From Clostridium sp. N3C (GTDB lineage Bacteria; Bacillota; Clostridia; Clostridiales; Clostridiaceae): a stretch of DNA of 64,000 bases. Numbering within the stretch: position 1 is the stretch's first letter; each line of letters begins with the position of its first letter. Made by a program: the position numbers and the translations under genes. The notes beneath the pieces are model-generated. The model worked only from the letters and a program-made list of their open reading frames with translations. It did not search any database and had not been told where the DNA came from. The DNA lies in the NCBI RefSeq assembly GCF_900095445.1, contig NZ_FMJL01000008.1, positions 33,410 to 97,409 of the forward strand, given 5' to 3'. Positions 48,615 through 58,181 of this stretch are shown in pieces.

Positions 48615-49935
48615 TATAACTAGGGATAAAAATAGTAAAGATCAATTGATAGTACCAGAAAACTTTATGAAAGGAACTAAGTTTTTTAAAAAAAGTTCCT
48701 TTAATATAAAAGCCGCAGGGAAAGTTGCAAAGATAGAATTAATCAAAAGCCAAAAACTAGAAAATAATCAAATACTACTGTCAGGCAATGTTTTGGATCA
48801 GTTAATGATTCCAGAGGGGATAGACTATCAAATATTAGTTGAAAAAGACTGCATTAGAATAGGACCAGTTATTGGGTTATTAATGACAAGTACTAAATCT
48901 AGAATGAGTAAGGGTACCTTGGCTAAATTAATGAGCTATACTTTGATATATCCTGAAGTTGGTGGTCTATTAGTGGCCTTTTCCACTGATTGTATAGATT
49001 TTGAAAATAACACTGTTCAGGGATACTATTATGATAATAATTTTACTGGAAGAGGATTACCTTGGGTATCAGGCACCTTCCCTATACCTGAATCTATATT
49101 TTCCAGAACAATGTTATCAAATGATATAATGGATAAATTAAAAGAAGAAACTAATAATCATATCTTTAACTCTCATTTCTTCAATAAGTGGGAATTTTGG
49201 AATAAATTAAGTAAAAATAAAGAAGCAGTAGTATATTTACCAGAAACTAAATTATACTCAAACTTTAAAGACGTGGAAGAATTAGTGGAAAAGTATGGAG
49301 CAGCTTATATGAAACCTTTAAATGGAACCTTATCAAGAGGATTATATAAGGTTATTAAATTAGAAGAAGGATATGGAATTAAACCAAAGCAGGGAGAAGA
49401 TATTATTACTTTTTATTCATCGGAAGATGCAGCAGCATATATAAAAGAAGAAGTAGTTAAGAACTATAAGTATATTGTTCAGCAGGCCATTAATCCATTA
49501 AGGGTCAAGGGAAGACATTTGGATTTCAGAGTGATAATGCAAAAGAACGAAACTTTAGATTGGCAATGTACTGGTATTATAGCCTTAATAGGTTCAAGAG
49601 GAGATATTTGTAGCAACTGGGGAATCACTGCTTATTTTGAAGATGTCTTTTATGAACGATTTAATTTTACTCAGGAGCAGATTTTTAAACTTAAAAGAGA
49701 AATTGTAGGTGCATGCAAAACTATTTGTGAGGCACTGGAGTCTCCAAAGGAAAACTATGGAGATCTTGGCCTTGATGTGGTAGTAGACGAAGAATATAAT
49801 ATATGGATCTTAGAAGCTAACAAGCGTCATTATCATACAGTACCTTTATGGATTAATGATGTACAAACCTTCTATCAAACTAAGGCTAATCCTATAAAAT
49901 ACGCCGCAGCTCAAGTAGGTTTTCATGTGTATTAG
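48604..49935 (+). CDS. YheC/YheD-type endospore coat-associated ATP-grasp protein (4 of 4)
   Basis: The 443-residue paralogue shows IGPVIGLLMT, GTFPIPESIFSR, LDFRVIMQKN, WQCTGIIALIG, SNWGITAY (a change from the S/G-rich loop of copies 2 and 3) and GLDVVVDEEYNIWILEANKR. Its ATP-grasp site looks complete. AAGGAGG nine bases before ATG 48604 is preferred to an upstream in-frame start at 48580. It closes the operon and is followed by a strong terminator. Confidence 0.82.
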   Translation: MLYNITRDKNSKDQLIVPENFMKGTKFFKKSSFNIKAAGKVAKIELIKSQKLENNQILLSGNVLDQLMIPEGIDYQILVEKDCIRIGPVIGLLMTSTKSRMSKGTLAKLMSYTLIYPEVGGLLVAFSTDCIDFENNTVQGYYYDNNFTGRGLPWVSGTFPIPESIFSRTMLSNDIMDKLKEETNNHIFNSHFFNKWEFWNKLSKNKEAVVYLPETKLYSNFKDVEELVEKYGAAYMKPLNGTLSRGLYKVIKLEEGYGIKPKQGEDIITFYSSEDAAAYIKEEVVKNYKYIVQQAINPLRVKGRHLDFRVIMQKNETLDWQCTGIIALIGSRGDICSNWGITAYFEDVFYERFNFTQEQIFKLKREIVGACKTICEALESPKENYGDLGLDVVVDEEYNIWILEANKRHYHTVPLWINDVQTFYQTKANPIKYAAAQVGFHVY

Positions 49936-49956
49936 TTATAAATTTGTCAATGGATA

Positions 49957-49990
49957 GATATCTCACAGCTCCTGTGAGGTGTCTTTTTTT
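49957..49990 (+). terminator. Terminator of the ATP-grasp cluster
   Basis: A 12-bp stem, 49957-49968 with 49972-49983 (core CTCACAG/CTGTGAG, CTC loop), is followed by TTTTTTT. Confidence 0.9.
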
Positions 49991-50088
49991 ATGTAAAATA
50001 ATTTAAATAAAAAGAAATACTTATACACATACTATGCATATAGAAATGGATTATGGATAAGCATGGTAAAAAACAAGGAGGAATAAAT

Positions 50089-51207
50089 ATGGCAAAAAAG
50101 ATTTTATCAGCACTAGTATCTTCAATACTTATAGCTTCATTATGTACCTCTTGTGTTCAAAAAGGTGGTGATACTGGAGATAAGGTCAATAAAGGAACAG
50201 AAAGTGTAGAAAAAGTAAAGGTAGGTATGGTTACAGATTCAGGAACCATAGACGATAAGTCTTTTAATCAAGGGAGCTGGGAAGGAATACAGAGATACGA
50301 AAAAGAGAAGGGTACTATAGAAGCGCAGTATCTCAAGCCTAATGATGTTCAAGAGACAGACTACATAAATGCTATTGATACTTTGGTAGAGACAGGGAAT
50401 AAGATAATTGTTACCCCCGGTTATAAGTTTGAAACCGCTGTGAATAAAGCAGCAGATACACATAAGGATGTTTCATTTATCTTATTAGATGGGCAAACCC
50501 ATGGGGGAGACAATCAGTTTGTAAAACATGATAATGTGGTTTGTGTTTACTTTAATGAACATGAAGCTGGATTTTTAGTAGGTATTGCAGCAGCTTTATC
50601 CACTAAAACTGGTAAGCTAGGTTTTATAGGAGGTATGAAAATACCACCAGTAGAGAAATTTTATTATGGATATCAAGCAGGAGTGAATTATGCTAATCAA
50701 AAGCTTGGAGCAAAAGCAACTATAACCGATGCTCAATTTCAGGGTTCCTTTGACAATATACCGGCAGGACAGACCTTGGCAGCAGGTATGTATGGTAAAG
50801 GGATAGATATAATTTTCCATGCCGCCGGTGGTGTTGGAAATGGTGTTTTCAATGAAGCAAAGGCAAGGGCAGAAAAAGGAGAAAAGGTTTGGGTAATAGG
50901 TGTTGATTCAGACCAATATGAACAGGGGTTATTAAAGGATGGAAAGACTTCTGTTACGCTTACTTCTGCTATTAAAAAGGTAGATGTAGCAGCTTATAAT
51001 TATATAGATGCTAAACTAAATGATAAATTCCCAGGAGGAGAAGTTATTACTCTTACCATAAAGGAAAATGGAGTTGGTATACCAGAGGAAAATCCAAACC
51101 TATCTGATGATGTACTATCTAAAATTGATTCCGTTACACAGGAAATAAAAGAAGGAAAGATCATAGTACCTCAAACACAGAAGGAAGTAGATGATTTTCT
51201 AAAATAA
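50089..51207 (+). CDS. BMP-family nucleoside-binding lipoprotein (PnrA/NupN type)
   Basis: The 372-residue protein begins with a lipoprotein signal peptide (LIASLCTSC; the -3 position is Cys rather than Leu, so the lipobox is slightly atypical). The mature part has the BMP/PnrA marks VGMVTDSGTIDDKSFNQGSW, DVSFILLDG, NEHEAGFLVGIAAAL, LGFIGGMKIPPVEKFYYGYQAG and GVDSDQYEQG. These proteins bind purine nucleosides for an ABC importer, encoded by the three genes that follow. The frame opens at 50053; AAGGAGG fixes ATG 50089. Confidence 0.92.
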   Translation: MAKKILSALVSSILIASLCTSCVQKGGDTGDKVNKGTESVEKVKVGMVTDSGTIDDKSFNQGSWEGIQRYEKEKGTIEAQYLKPNDVQETDYINAIDTLVETGNKIIVTPGYKFETAVNKAADTHKDVSFILLDGQTHGGDNQFVKHDNVVCVYFNEHEAGFLVGIAAALSTKTGKLGFIGGMKIPPVEKFYYGYQAGVNYANQKLGAKATITDAQFQGSFDNIPAGQTLAAGMYGKGIDIIFHAAGGVGNGVFNEAKARAEKGEKVWVIGVDSDQYEQGLLKDGKTSVTLTSAIKKVDVAAYNYIDAKLNDKFPGGEVITLTIKENGVGIPEENPNLSDDVLSKIDSVTQEIKEGKIIVPQTQKEVDDFLK

Positions 51208-51231
51208 GATAAAAACCATGGAGGGCAAGAC

Positions 51232-52746
51232 ATGGAGTATATTATAGAAATGTTAAACATAAGAAAAGAATTTCATGGAATAGTAGCCAACGATGATATA
51301 ACTCTTCAAGTGAGACAGGGTGAAATTCATGCCCTTTTAGGAGAAAATGGTGCAGGGAAATCTACACTTATGTCTGTGTTATTTGGTTTATATAAACCAG
51401 ATAGAGGTATAATAAGGGTTAAGGGCAAGGAAGTAAAAATACCAAATCCTAATGTAGCCAATGATTTAGGTATAGGAATGGTACATCAACACTTTAAATT
51501 GGTTCATAACTTTACTGTAACGGAAAATATAATATTAGGTAATGAGAAGCTTAAGGGTCTAAAGATTGATATAGATTATGCAAGGAATCGTATAAAAGAA
51601 TTATCCAGCAAATATAAATTAGCGGTAGATCCTGATGTGCTCATCGAAGATATATCAGTAGGAATGCAGCAAAGGGTAGAAATATTAAAAATGTTGTATA
51701 GAGATTCAGAAATACTTATATTTGATGAGCCTACCGCTGTATTAACCCCTCAAGAAATTGAAGAGTTGATGGGTGTTATGAAAAATATGGCAAAGGAAGG
51801 GAAGACTATAATTCTCATCACCCATAAACTTAAGGAAATTAAAGCAGTGGCAGATAGGTGTACTGTAATAAGAAAGGGTAAGTCTATAGCAACCATTGAC
51901 GTTAAGGATACTACTGAAGAGAAAATGGCTGAATTAATGGTGGGCAGGAAAGTAAATTTTAAAGTTGAAAAAGCGCCAGCAAAGCCAGGAGCAGTAATGT
52001 TTAGAATCGAGAATTTAAATGTTATTGGTAGTAGAGGAGTTCAAGCAGTGAAGGAGGTTGAACTATCTGCCAAAGCAGGTGAAATTCTGGGGGTAGCTGG
52101 AGTAGATGGAAATGGTCAAACAGAACTTATAGAAGCTATTACCGGATTGAGAAAATCTCAATCCGGAAGAATATTTATCAACAATTTAGATATATCTACT
52201 ATGCAAATAAGACAAAGAAATGAATCAGGCCTTGGTCATATTCCTGAAGACAGACACAAATATGGATTAATATTAGAATTTACTTTAGAAGATAATATGA
52301 TCTTGCAAAGTTATTACAGACCACCTTTTTCGAAGGCGGGAGTACTTAAAAGAGATCAAATTCGTTCCTATGCAAGAAGTCTTATAGAGCAATTTGATGT
52401 TAGGTCTGCTCATGGACCTTCTACCATTGTGAGAAGTATGTCCGGAGGTAATCAACAAAAGGCTATTATAGCAAGAGAAATAGATAGATCACCACAGGTT
52501 TTAATAGTAGCCCAACCTACCAGGGGACTAGATGTAGGTGCCATAGAATATATTCATAAAAGACTAATAGAAGAAAGAGATAAGGGAAAAACCATACTCT
52601 TGTTTTCTTTAGATTTAGATGAAATATTAAATCTTTCTGATAGGATTGCAGTAATGTATGAGGGAAGAATAGTAGGAGTGGTAGATGCAGACAAGACAAA
52701 CGAGAAGGAACTTGGTTTAATGATGGCAGGAGGAGGAAAAGGCTAG
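51232..52746 (+). CDS. Nucleoside ABC transporter ATP-binding protein (NupO/YufO type)
   Basis: The 504-residue protein has two ABC domains. Domain 1 has GENGAGKST, MVHQHFKLVHNFTVTENIILG and IFDEPTAVLTPQE; domain 2 has GVDGNGQTE, GHIPEDRHKYGLI, SGGNQQKAIIAREI and AQPTRGLDVGA (Gln-Pro instead of Glu-Pro in the second Walker B, normal for this family). It energises nucleoside uptake with the two permeases downstream. GGAGGGCAAG precedes ATG. Confidence 0.94.
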   Translation: MEYIIEMLNIRKEFHGIVANDDITLQVRQGEIHALLGENGAGKSTLMSVLFGLYKPDRGIIRVKGKEVKIPNPNVANDLGIGMVHQHFKLVHNFTVTENIILGNEKLKGLKIDIDYARNRIKELSSKYKLAVDPDVLIEDISVGMQQRVEILKMLYRDSEILIFDEPTAVLTPQEIEELMGVMKNMAKEGKTIILITHKLKEIKAVADRCTVIRKGKSIATIDVKDTTEEKMAELMVGRKVNFKVEKAPAKPGAVMFRIENLNVIGSRGVQAVKEVELSAKAGEILGVAGVDGNGQTELIEAITGLRKSQSGRIFINNLDISTMQIRQRNESGLGHIPEDRHKYGLILEFTLEDNMILQSYYRPPFSKAGVLKRDQIRSYARSLIEQFDVRSAHGPSTIVRSMSGGNQQKAIIAREIDRSPQVLIVAQPTRGLDVGAIEYIHKRLIEERDKGKTILLFSLDLDEILNLSDRIAVMYEGRIVGVVDADKTNEKELGLMMAGGGKG

Positions 52747-52747
52747 A

Positions 52748-53848
52748 ATGGGTAAAAATAAATTTTTAGTTTCTTTACTTGCAGTTATACTAGGTATAGT
52801 AACAGGGGCTCTTGTAATGATTATTACTGGGTATGATCCAGTAGAAGCTTATGAGGGACTTTTAAAAGGAGCAGGAATTATAATACAAGTACCATCAAAT
52901 GCCACCTTAGGAGATATTATATTTAACAAGAGATTAGGAGACACTCTTTTGAATACCACCACTTTAATATTGACAGGTCTTGCTATAGCCTTTGCTTTTA
53001 AAACAGGACTTTTCAATATTGGAGTACCAGGGCAAATGTTAATGGGTGGCTTTTTTGGAGTATTTGTTGGAGTAAAGTTTTCATTACCTTTCTTTATACA
53101 TGCACCTTTAGCGGTATTGGCTGCTATTTTAGGAGGGGCTTTATGGGCGCTCTTACCAGGAATTCTTAAGGCCAAATTTGGAATTAATGAAGTGGTAACT
53201 GCAATAATGATGAATTATATTTCTCTTTGGTCTGTTTATTATTTTGTTCAAAGCTTTTTAAAGGGTAATTTTGAGACAGAATCTGCCATTATAAATCCTT
53301 CTGCCTCTTTAAGAGTGGACGCCTTAACGGAGTTTTTTCATGGATCAAATGTTAACTTGGGATTGTTTTTAGCTATTGCAACAGCCTTAATAGTTTGGTG
53401 GATACTAGATAAAACTACTTTCGGCTATGAGTTAAAAGCAGTAGGTTACAATATACATGCTTCAAAGTATGCAGGTATAAAAGTAAATAAAAATATGATA
53501 TTATCTATGATGATTTCTGGAGCAATAGCAGGGCTTGCTGGTGCAGTATATTATTTGGGATATACAAATAACATCAAAGTAGGTTCCTTGCCTCAGGCTG
53601 GATATGATGGAATAGCAGTGTCCTTATTAGGCTTAAATAATCCCTTTGGTGTATTATTATCAGCCTTTTTTTTCGGTCTAATGAATGCAGGTGGACTATA
53701 TATGAATGCAGCCACTAAGGTGCCTAATGAGCTTGTGCCAATTATAGTAGCCATAATAGTTTACTTTGCTGCTACCAGTTTAATGTTTGAAAATTGGCTA
53801 CAGCGTATTAGGAATATTTTTATAAAGAAAGAAGGTGACAAGGGTTGA
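52748..53848 (+). CDS. Nucleoside ABC transporter permease (NupP/YufP type)
   Basis: The 366-residue membrane protein has about nine helices and the permease pattern GLAIAFAFKTGLFNIGVPGQ, KAKFGINEVVTAIMMNYI, the coupling motif YELKAVGYNIHASKYAGIKV and GYDGIAVSLLGLNNPFG. It starts one base after the ATPase stop and its own stop overlaps the next gene, so the operon is tightly coupled. Confidence 0.93.
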   Translation: MGKNKFLVSLLAVILGIVTGALVMIITGYDPVEAYEGLLKGAGIIIQVPSNATLGDIIFNKRLGDTLLNTTTLILTGLAIAFAFKTGLFNIGVPGQMLMGGFFGVFVGVKFSLPFFIHAPLAVLAAILGGALWALLPGILKAKFGINEVVTAIMMNYISLWSVYYFVQSFLKGNFETESAIINPSASLRVDALTEFFHGSNVNLGLFLAIATALIVWWILDKTTFGYELKAVGYNIHASKYAGIKVNKNMILSMMISGAIAGLAGAVYYLGYTNNIKVGSLPQAGYDGIAVSLLGLNNPFGVLLSAFFFGLMNAGGLYMNAATKVPNELVPIIVAIIVYFAATSLMFENWLQRIRNIFIKKEGDKG

Positions 53849-54792
53849 ATGCTTTAGAGATTATAGTTCCTTTAGCTATTACATATACCGTACCACTATT
53901 TTTAATAGCTTTAGGTGGCCTTTTTAGTGAACGAAGTGGAGTTATAAACATTGCTCTAGAAGGTTTGTTAGGTATTGGTGCCTTTGCATCAGCCTTTGTT
54001 ATTTTTGAGTATGAAAGTATATTAGGAGCTTCAACGGTATATGTGTCCTTGATAGCCGCAGCGGTAGCCGGTGGTTTGTGCTCTCTTTTGCATGCCTTTG
54101 CAAGTATCAGCATGAAAGCAGATCAGGTAGTAAGCGGTACTGCCATAAACATATTAGTTCCTGCCCTTACTATCTTTTTAGCAAGAAGTATAAATAAGGG
54201 CAGTGGAATAATACCGGTGAAAGGGTTAGAATTATGGGATGTACCAATTCTCTCCAAGATACCTATTATAGGTAGCTTATTTTTTCATAACACCTATACT
54301 ACCACTTTTATATCCATAATTATTGTGATTATAAGCTGGTATGTTTTGTACTATAGACCTTTTGGTCTGAGATTAAGGGCCTGTGGCGAAAACCCTCAAG
54401 CAGTGGATTCTGTGGGAATAAGCGTAGTGAAAATGAGGTATATAGGAGTAATTATATCTGGTATATTGTCAGGCTTAGGCGGTGGATTACTGCTTAATAC
54501 TTTGGTTAAGGAATTTTCTACTTTAATTTTCACTGGACTAGGTTTCTTAGCCTTGGCTGCCTTAATTTTTGGTAAATGGAAACCATGGAGTGTGCTAGGA
54601 GCATCAGCTTTTTTTGGTCTTGCTAAAACGGTATCCGATATAGCTCCCTTATTTTCTGGTTTGAATCAGCTGCCATCAATATTTTTAACTACTTTCCCTT
54701 ATGTAATAACCATAATTGCCTTAGTGTTGTTTTCTAAGAATGCTGTTGGGCCTAAAGCTGCAGGTGAACCTTACGACGTAGGAAAACGATAA
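53845..54792 (+). CDS. Nucleoside ABC transporter permease (NupQ/YufQ type)
   Basis: The 315-residue membrane protein has about eight helices and the signature LGGLFSERSGVINIALEGLL, then DQVVSGTAINILV, RLRACGENPQAVDSVGISV and TGLGFLALAALIFGKW. It is the second half of the permease pair. The start is TTG at 53845, inside the stop region of the previous gene (TTGA overlap), with GAAGGTG upstream; no in-frame ATG is near. This implies re-initiation coupled to the upstream gene. Confidence 0.92.
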   Translation: MNALEIIVPLAITYTVPLFLIALGGLFSERSGVINIALEGLLGIGAFASAFVIFEYESILGASTVYVSLIAAAVAGGLCSLLHAFASISMKADQVVSGTAINILVPALTIFLARSINKGSGIIPVKGLELWDVPILSKIPIIGSLFFHNTYTTTFISIIIVIISWYVLYYRPFGLRLRACGENPQAVDSVGISVVKMRYIGVIISGILSGLGGGLLLNTLVKEFSTLIFTGLGFLALAALIFGKWKPWSVLGASAFFGLAKTVSDIAPLFSGLNQLPSIFLTTFPYVITIIALVLFSKNAVGPKAAGEPYDVGKR

Positions 54793-54849
54793 ATTTCCTA
54801 TAGCAAGTTTTATGTATACTTTTCACTATAAATATTACTTAAGACTATG

Positions 54850-54898
54850 TAGGGACTACTGAATAGTACCAACTATTAATTACTGTTCTTAGTCCCTA
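54850..54898 (+). terminator. Hairpin region after the nucleoside transporter operon
   Basis: TAGGGACT (54850-54857) and AGTCCCTA (54891-54898) pair around an inner AATAGT/ACTATT stem. There is no U-tract, so it is only a possible terminator. Confidence 0.4.
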
Positions 54899-55001
54899 TA
54901 AAAGACTTAAATAATTTGTTTAAAAGGAATATTTTATATTAAAACAATATATGATAAAATCTAATTGGTACATATGTATATATAATGAAAGGATTATAAA
55001 A

Positions 55002-55988
55002 ATGACCAAATTAGATTTATTAATAAAAGCTATAGGAGAGCATAAAAAACTATTTATTCAAATGCATAATTCCCCAGACCCTGATGCGGTAGCTAGTGCT
55101 TTTGCTTTACAGTATCTTTTATTACAAAGAGGTATAGAATCAGAAATATGCTATAAAGGTGAAATCGAGAAATACAATACAAAAAAGATGATTGAATTAC
55201 TTGGAATCAAGCCTAAGAATATAGTAGATATTCATTATATGAAGGAAGAAGATTTTATAATATTGGTTGATTCACAAAAGGGGAATTCAAATGTTGAAGA
55301 TTTTATAGGTAATGAAATTGCAGTTATAGATCATCATCCTATCTTTCAAAAGGTTGATTATTACTTTGAAGACATTAGGCCAGAAATAGGTTCATGTTCA
55401 TCTATTATTGCAAGTTATTTTGTGGAGAATAAAATTCCAATTCCTGAACCGGTTGCCACAGCTTTATTATATGGTATTAAAATGGACACTTTAGACCTAA
55501 CTAGGGGAGCAAATCCTTTAGATTTGGATATGTTTTATATGCTTTATAAGTTATCGGATGTAGAAAATATTAATAAAATTCAAACTAATTCTTTGCAATT
55601 TAAAGAACTAAAAGCTTTTGGTAATGCAATAAAAAATATAAAGATTTATGATAATGTAGGTTTTGCTAATGTGGATGTAGATTGTCCAGATTCCCTATTA
55701 GGTACTATATCTGACTTCATAATATCTGTAAAAGAAGTTGACTTTGCAGTAGTTTATTCCACTAGAGAATCCGGTATAAAGTTTTCTGTTAGAAGTGAAT
55801 TAGATAATTTAGATGCTGGAAAGATAATACATGATGTCTTAATAGAAGTTGGAAATGGGGGCGGACATAAAACAATGGCAGGAGGTTTTCTACCTGCTGC
55901 AAATTTACATATTATTGGTGAAATAGACTCTTTTGTAGAGGATAGGTTTTTAGAAAAGATTAGATATGCAATGGAGAAATGTGGTTAG
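55002..55988 (+). CDS. DHH/DHHA1 phosphoesterase (NrnA-like)
   Basis: The 328-residue soluble protein has metal-binding motifs HNSPDPDA (residues about 22-29), the LVDSQ segment and VIDHHP, and a C-terminal DHHA1 domain with VGNGGGHKTMAGG. Family members degrade short oligoribonucleotides, pAp or cyclic-dinucleotide products with Mn2+. Which of these applies cannot be read from sequence. The frame opens at 54951, but GAAAGGA favours ATG 55002. It is 33 bp before fruK, possibly co-transcribed. Confidence 0.85.
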   Translation: MTKLDLLIKAIGEHKKLFIQMHNSPDPDAVASAFALQYLLLQRGIESEICYKGEIEKYNTKKMIELLGIKPKNIVDIHYMKEEDFIILVDSQKGNSNVEDFIGNEIAVIDHHPIFQKVDYYFEDIRPEIGSCSSIIASYFVENKIPIPEPVATALLYGIKMDTLDLTRGANPLDLDMFYMLYKLSDVENINKIQTNSLQFKELKAFGNAIKNIKIYDNVGFANVDVDCPDSLLGTISDFIISVKEVDFAVVYSTRESGIKFSVRSELDNLDAGKIIHDVLIEVGNGGGHKTMAGGFLPAANLHIIGEIDSFVEDRFLEKIRYAMEKCG

Positions 55989-56021
55989 TATCCATAATCC
56001 AAAGAAAAGGTTGTGATTTTA

Positions 56022-56936
56022 GTGATATATACAGTTACTTGTAATCCATCCATTGATTATATTATTCAATTAGATACTTTTAAAGTTGGAGCATTAAATA
56101 AAGTAATGGAAGATTTTAAGTTCCCAGGGGGAAAGGGTATAAATGTATCTAGAGTTTTGAATAATCTTGCTGTAAAAACAAAGGCTCTAGGATTCATAGG
56201 AGGATTTACAGGTAAATATGTAGTTGATTTTTTAGAAAAAGAAGGGGTTGAAACAGATTTTATAGCTGTTGATGGTGATACAAGGATTAATGTAAAAATT
56301 AAGTCTAAGGAAGAAACGGAAATAAATGCTGGAGGGCCAGAAATCAAGGATAAAGATTTATTAGAGCTGATTGAGAAGATCAATGCTTTGCCAGAAGATG
56401 CCTTTGTAGTTTTAGCCGGTAATGTACAAAGGAGTCTATCTCAAAATGTATATGCTCAAATAATGAAAAATACATTAAGCAAAAAGTCTTTTATTGTAGA
56501 TGCGGTTGGACAGGCACTTTTAGAAACTCTACCCCATAAACCTTTTATGATTAAGCCTAATAAGGAAGAATTAGAAGATTTATTTAAGGTGAAAATTAAT
56601 ACTATAGAAGAAGTGGTGTTTTACGGTAAGAGGCTATTAACTTTGGGAGCTGAAAATGTCATTATTTCCTTAGGAAAAGAAGGAGCAGTTTTTCTAAATA
56701 AGGAAATTCAATATTATGCTTATGCGCCCTTAGGTAAAGCTGTAAATACTGTTGGAGCAGGAGATTCTTTAATAGCAGGCTTTTTGAGTAAATATGTCCA
56801 TAGTAGAGACTTATTAGAGTCCTTTAGATATGGTGTAGCTGCAGGCAGTGCTACAGCCTTTTCTGTGGACTTATGTAAGAAGGATCAGGTGGAAAATTTA
56901 CTTTCAGAAGTTAAAGTTGAGGAGATCAAAATATAA
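56022..56936 (+). CDS. fruK: 1-phosphofructokinase (PfkB family)
   Basis: The 304-residue enzyme phosphorylates fructose-1-phosphate to fructose-1,6-bisphosphate, though tagatose-6-phosphate kinase activity of the LacC branch cannot be excluded. Seen: YTVTCNPSIDYIIQLD at the start, FPGGKGINVSRVLNNL (substrate site), KPNKEELEDLF and NTVGAGDSLIAGFLSKY with the catalytic Asp. Starts GTG 56013 and GTG 56022 are both possible; 56022 gives the usual N-terminus and better spacing to AAAAGG. No fruR or fruA lies beside it, which is unusual for fruK. Confidence 0.87.
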   Translation: MIYTVTCNPSIDYIIQLDTFKVGALNKVMEDFKFPGGKGINVSRVLNNLAVKTKALGFIGGFTGKYVVDFLEKEGVETDFIAVDGDTRINVKIKSKEETEINAGGPEIKDKDLLELIEKINALPEDAFVVLAGNVQRSLSQNVYAQIMKNTLSKKSFIVDAVGQALLETLPHKPFMIKPNKEELEDLFKVKINTIEEVVFYGKRLLTLGAENVIISLGKEGAVFLNKEIQYYAYAPLGKAVNTVGAGDSLIAGFLSKYVHSRDLLESFRYGVAAGSATAFSVDLCKKDQVENLLSEVKVEEIKI

Positions 56937-56957
56937 TATAAGTAAAGTGTTTAAGGG

Positions 56958-56987
56958 AACGTGTAGTGTACTACTACATGTTTTTTT
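56958..56987 (+). terminator. Terminator after fruK
   Basis: AACGTGTAGT (56958-56967) pairs with ACTACATGTT (56973-56982) with one wobble pair, followed by TTTTT. Confidence 0.82.
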
Positions 56988-57153
56988 ATTATGGAAAAAC
57001 ACCATTAGTTAGCAAATATCTTAGTAGTTATTGAAGAGTTGTATAATAGATAACTTTCAATGAAGCTAAATTTTCACACTGGTGGTTTATTATGCATTAA
57101 AAGTCACATAATAATACTACAATAAATTTATTGCTTTATGGAAGGGTGAGGAA

Positions 57154-57996
57154 ATGAATAAAAAATATAATATGATGTTCTTTTTCCTTATACTAGTTAC
57201 CTTCTTTAGTAATGATGTTAAAGTCTTTGCTAATGGAAAACCACCGGCAATAGTGTCTCAAAATGCAATTATTATGGATGGGAATACAGGAAAAATATTA
57301 TATTCAAAAAACATTAATGGAACTTTTCCTCCTGCATCAACTACAAAGCTTATGACAGCTCTTTTAGCTATAGAGAAATGTAAACTTGATGATTTGGTAG
57401 CAATAGGTAAGAATCCTCCACTGGTGGATGGAAGTAAGGCAGGAATAAAGGAAAAGGAACTAGTTACGGTAAAAGATATGCTGTATGGGCTTTTATTTGT
57501 TTCTGGTAATGACTGTGCCAATGCATTGGCAGAACATATGGCAGGTTCCGTTGAAAATTTTGCAAAGATGATGAATAAGAGGGCTAAGGAACTAGGTTTG
57601 ACTAATACCAGTTTTGTCAATCCAAGTGGTTTATATCATCCTAATCAGAAATCCACTGTAAAGGACTTAGCTTTAATAATGAGAGAACTTGTAAAGTATA
57701 AAGAATATTTACAAATAGCCACAGATAACAGAGCCTATTACATTACTCCTAAAAATTGCTCTGGAGCAAAGCATCCTATATGTAATCAAAATAAAATGGT
57801 ATGGAAGGGTGGAAAGTACTATTTTGATGGTATTGAAGGAGGTAAAACAGGATATACTATACAATCTAAGTTTTCTTATGTAGTTAGCGCAAAAAGAAAT
57901 GGTAAAAGGCTGATAGTTGCTTTACATTCCTCAACTAATAGTCATTATACTGATGCTATAAAGCTTTTAAACTATGGATTTAGCAATTTTAAGTAG
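57154..57996 (+). CDS. D-alanyl-D-alanine carboxypeptidase (DacF/PBP5 type)
   Basis: This 280-residue exported serine peptidase trims the pentapeptide of peptidoglycan. A signal peptide (about 1-26, ending VFANG) is followed by the S11 peptidase domain: nucleophile Ser in PASTTKLMTAL (SxxK), SGNDCANAL (SxN) and GGKTGYT (KTG). It lacks the C-terminal beta-rich domain and amphipathic anchor of long PBP5 forms, so it is a short, probably secreted or spore-type version. GGAAGGGTGAGG precedes ATG. It is monocistronic; the 185-bp gap that follows holds no gene. Confidence 0.93.
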   Translation: MNKKYNMMFFFLILVTFFSNDVKVFANGKPPAIVSQNAIIMDGNTGKILYSKNINGTFPPASTTKLMTALLAIEKCKLDDLVAIGKNPPLVDGSKAGIKEKELVTVKDMLYGLLFVSGNDCANALAEHMAGSVENFAKMMNKRAKELGLTNTSFVNPSGLYHPNQKSTVKDLALIMRELVKYKEYLQIATDNRAYYITPKNCSGAKHPICNQNKMVWKGGKYYFDGIEGGKTGYTIQSKFSYVVSAKRNGKRLIVALHSSTNSHYTDAIKLLNYGFSNFK

Positions 57997-58181
57997 TATT
58001 TTTTAAATTGGAACTATGTTAAAGTAAAAAATTGAGATAAATGCAGATAATATATTAAATGATAAAGATTATCATTTGAAAAATTATAAAAAAAGGCTTT
58101 AGATGGCTTTGACTCAGATAAACTAATAAGGGCATAATAATTAATACTGCATAATAAAAAGCCATAGAAGGGAAGAGAACT

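Noticed and set aside
49991..50088. Purine riboswitch before the BMP nucleoside importer
   Set aside because: Fewer than 100 bases separate the previous terminator and the start codon, and no purine aptamer core is seen.
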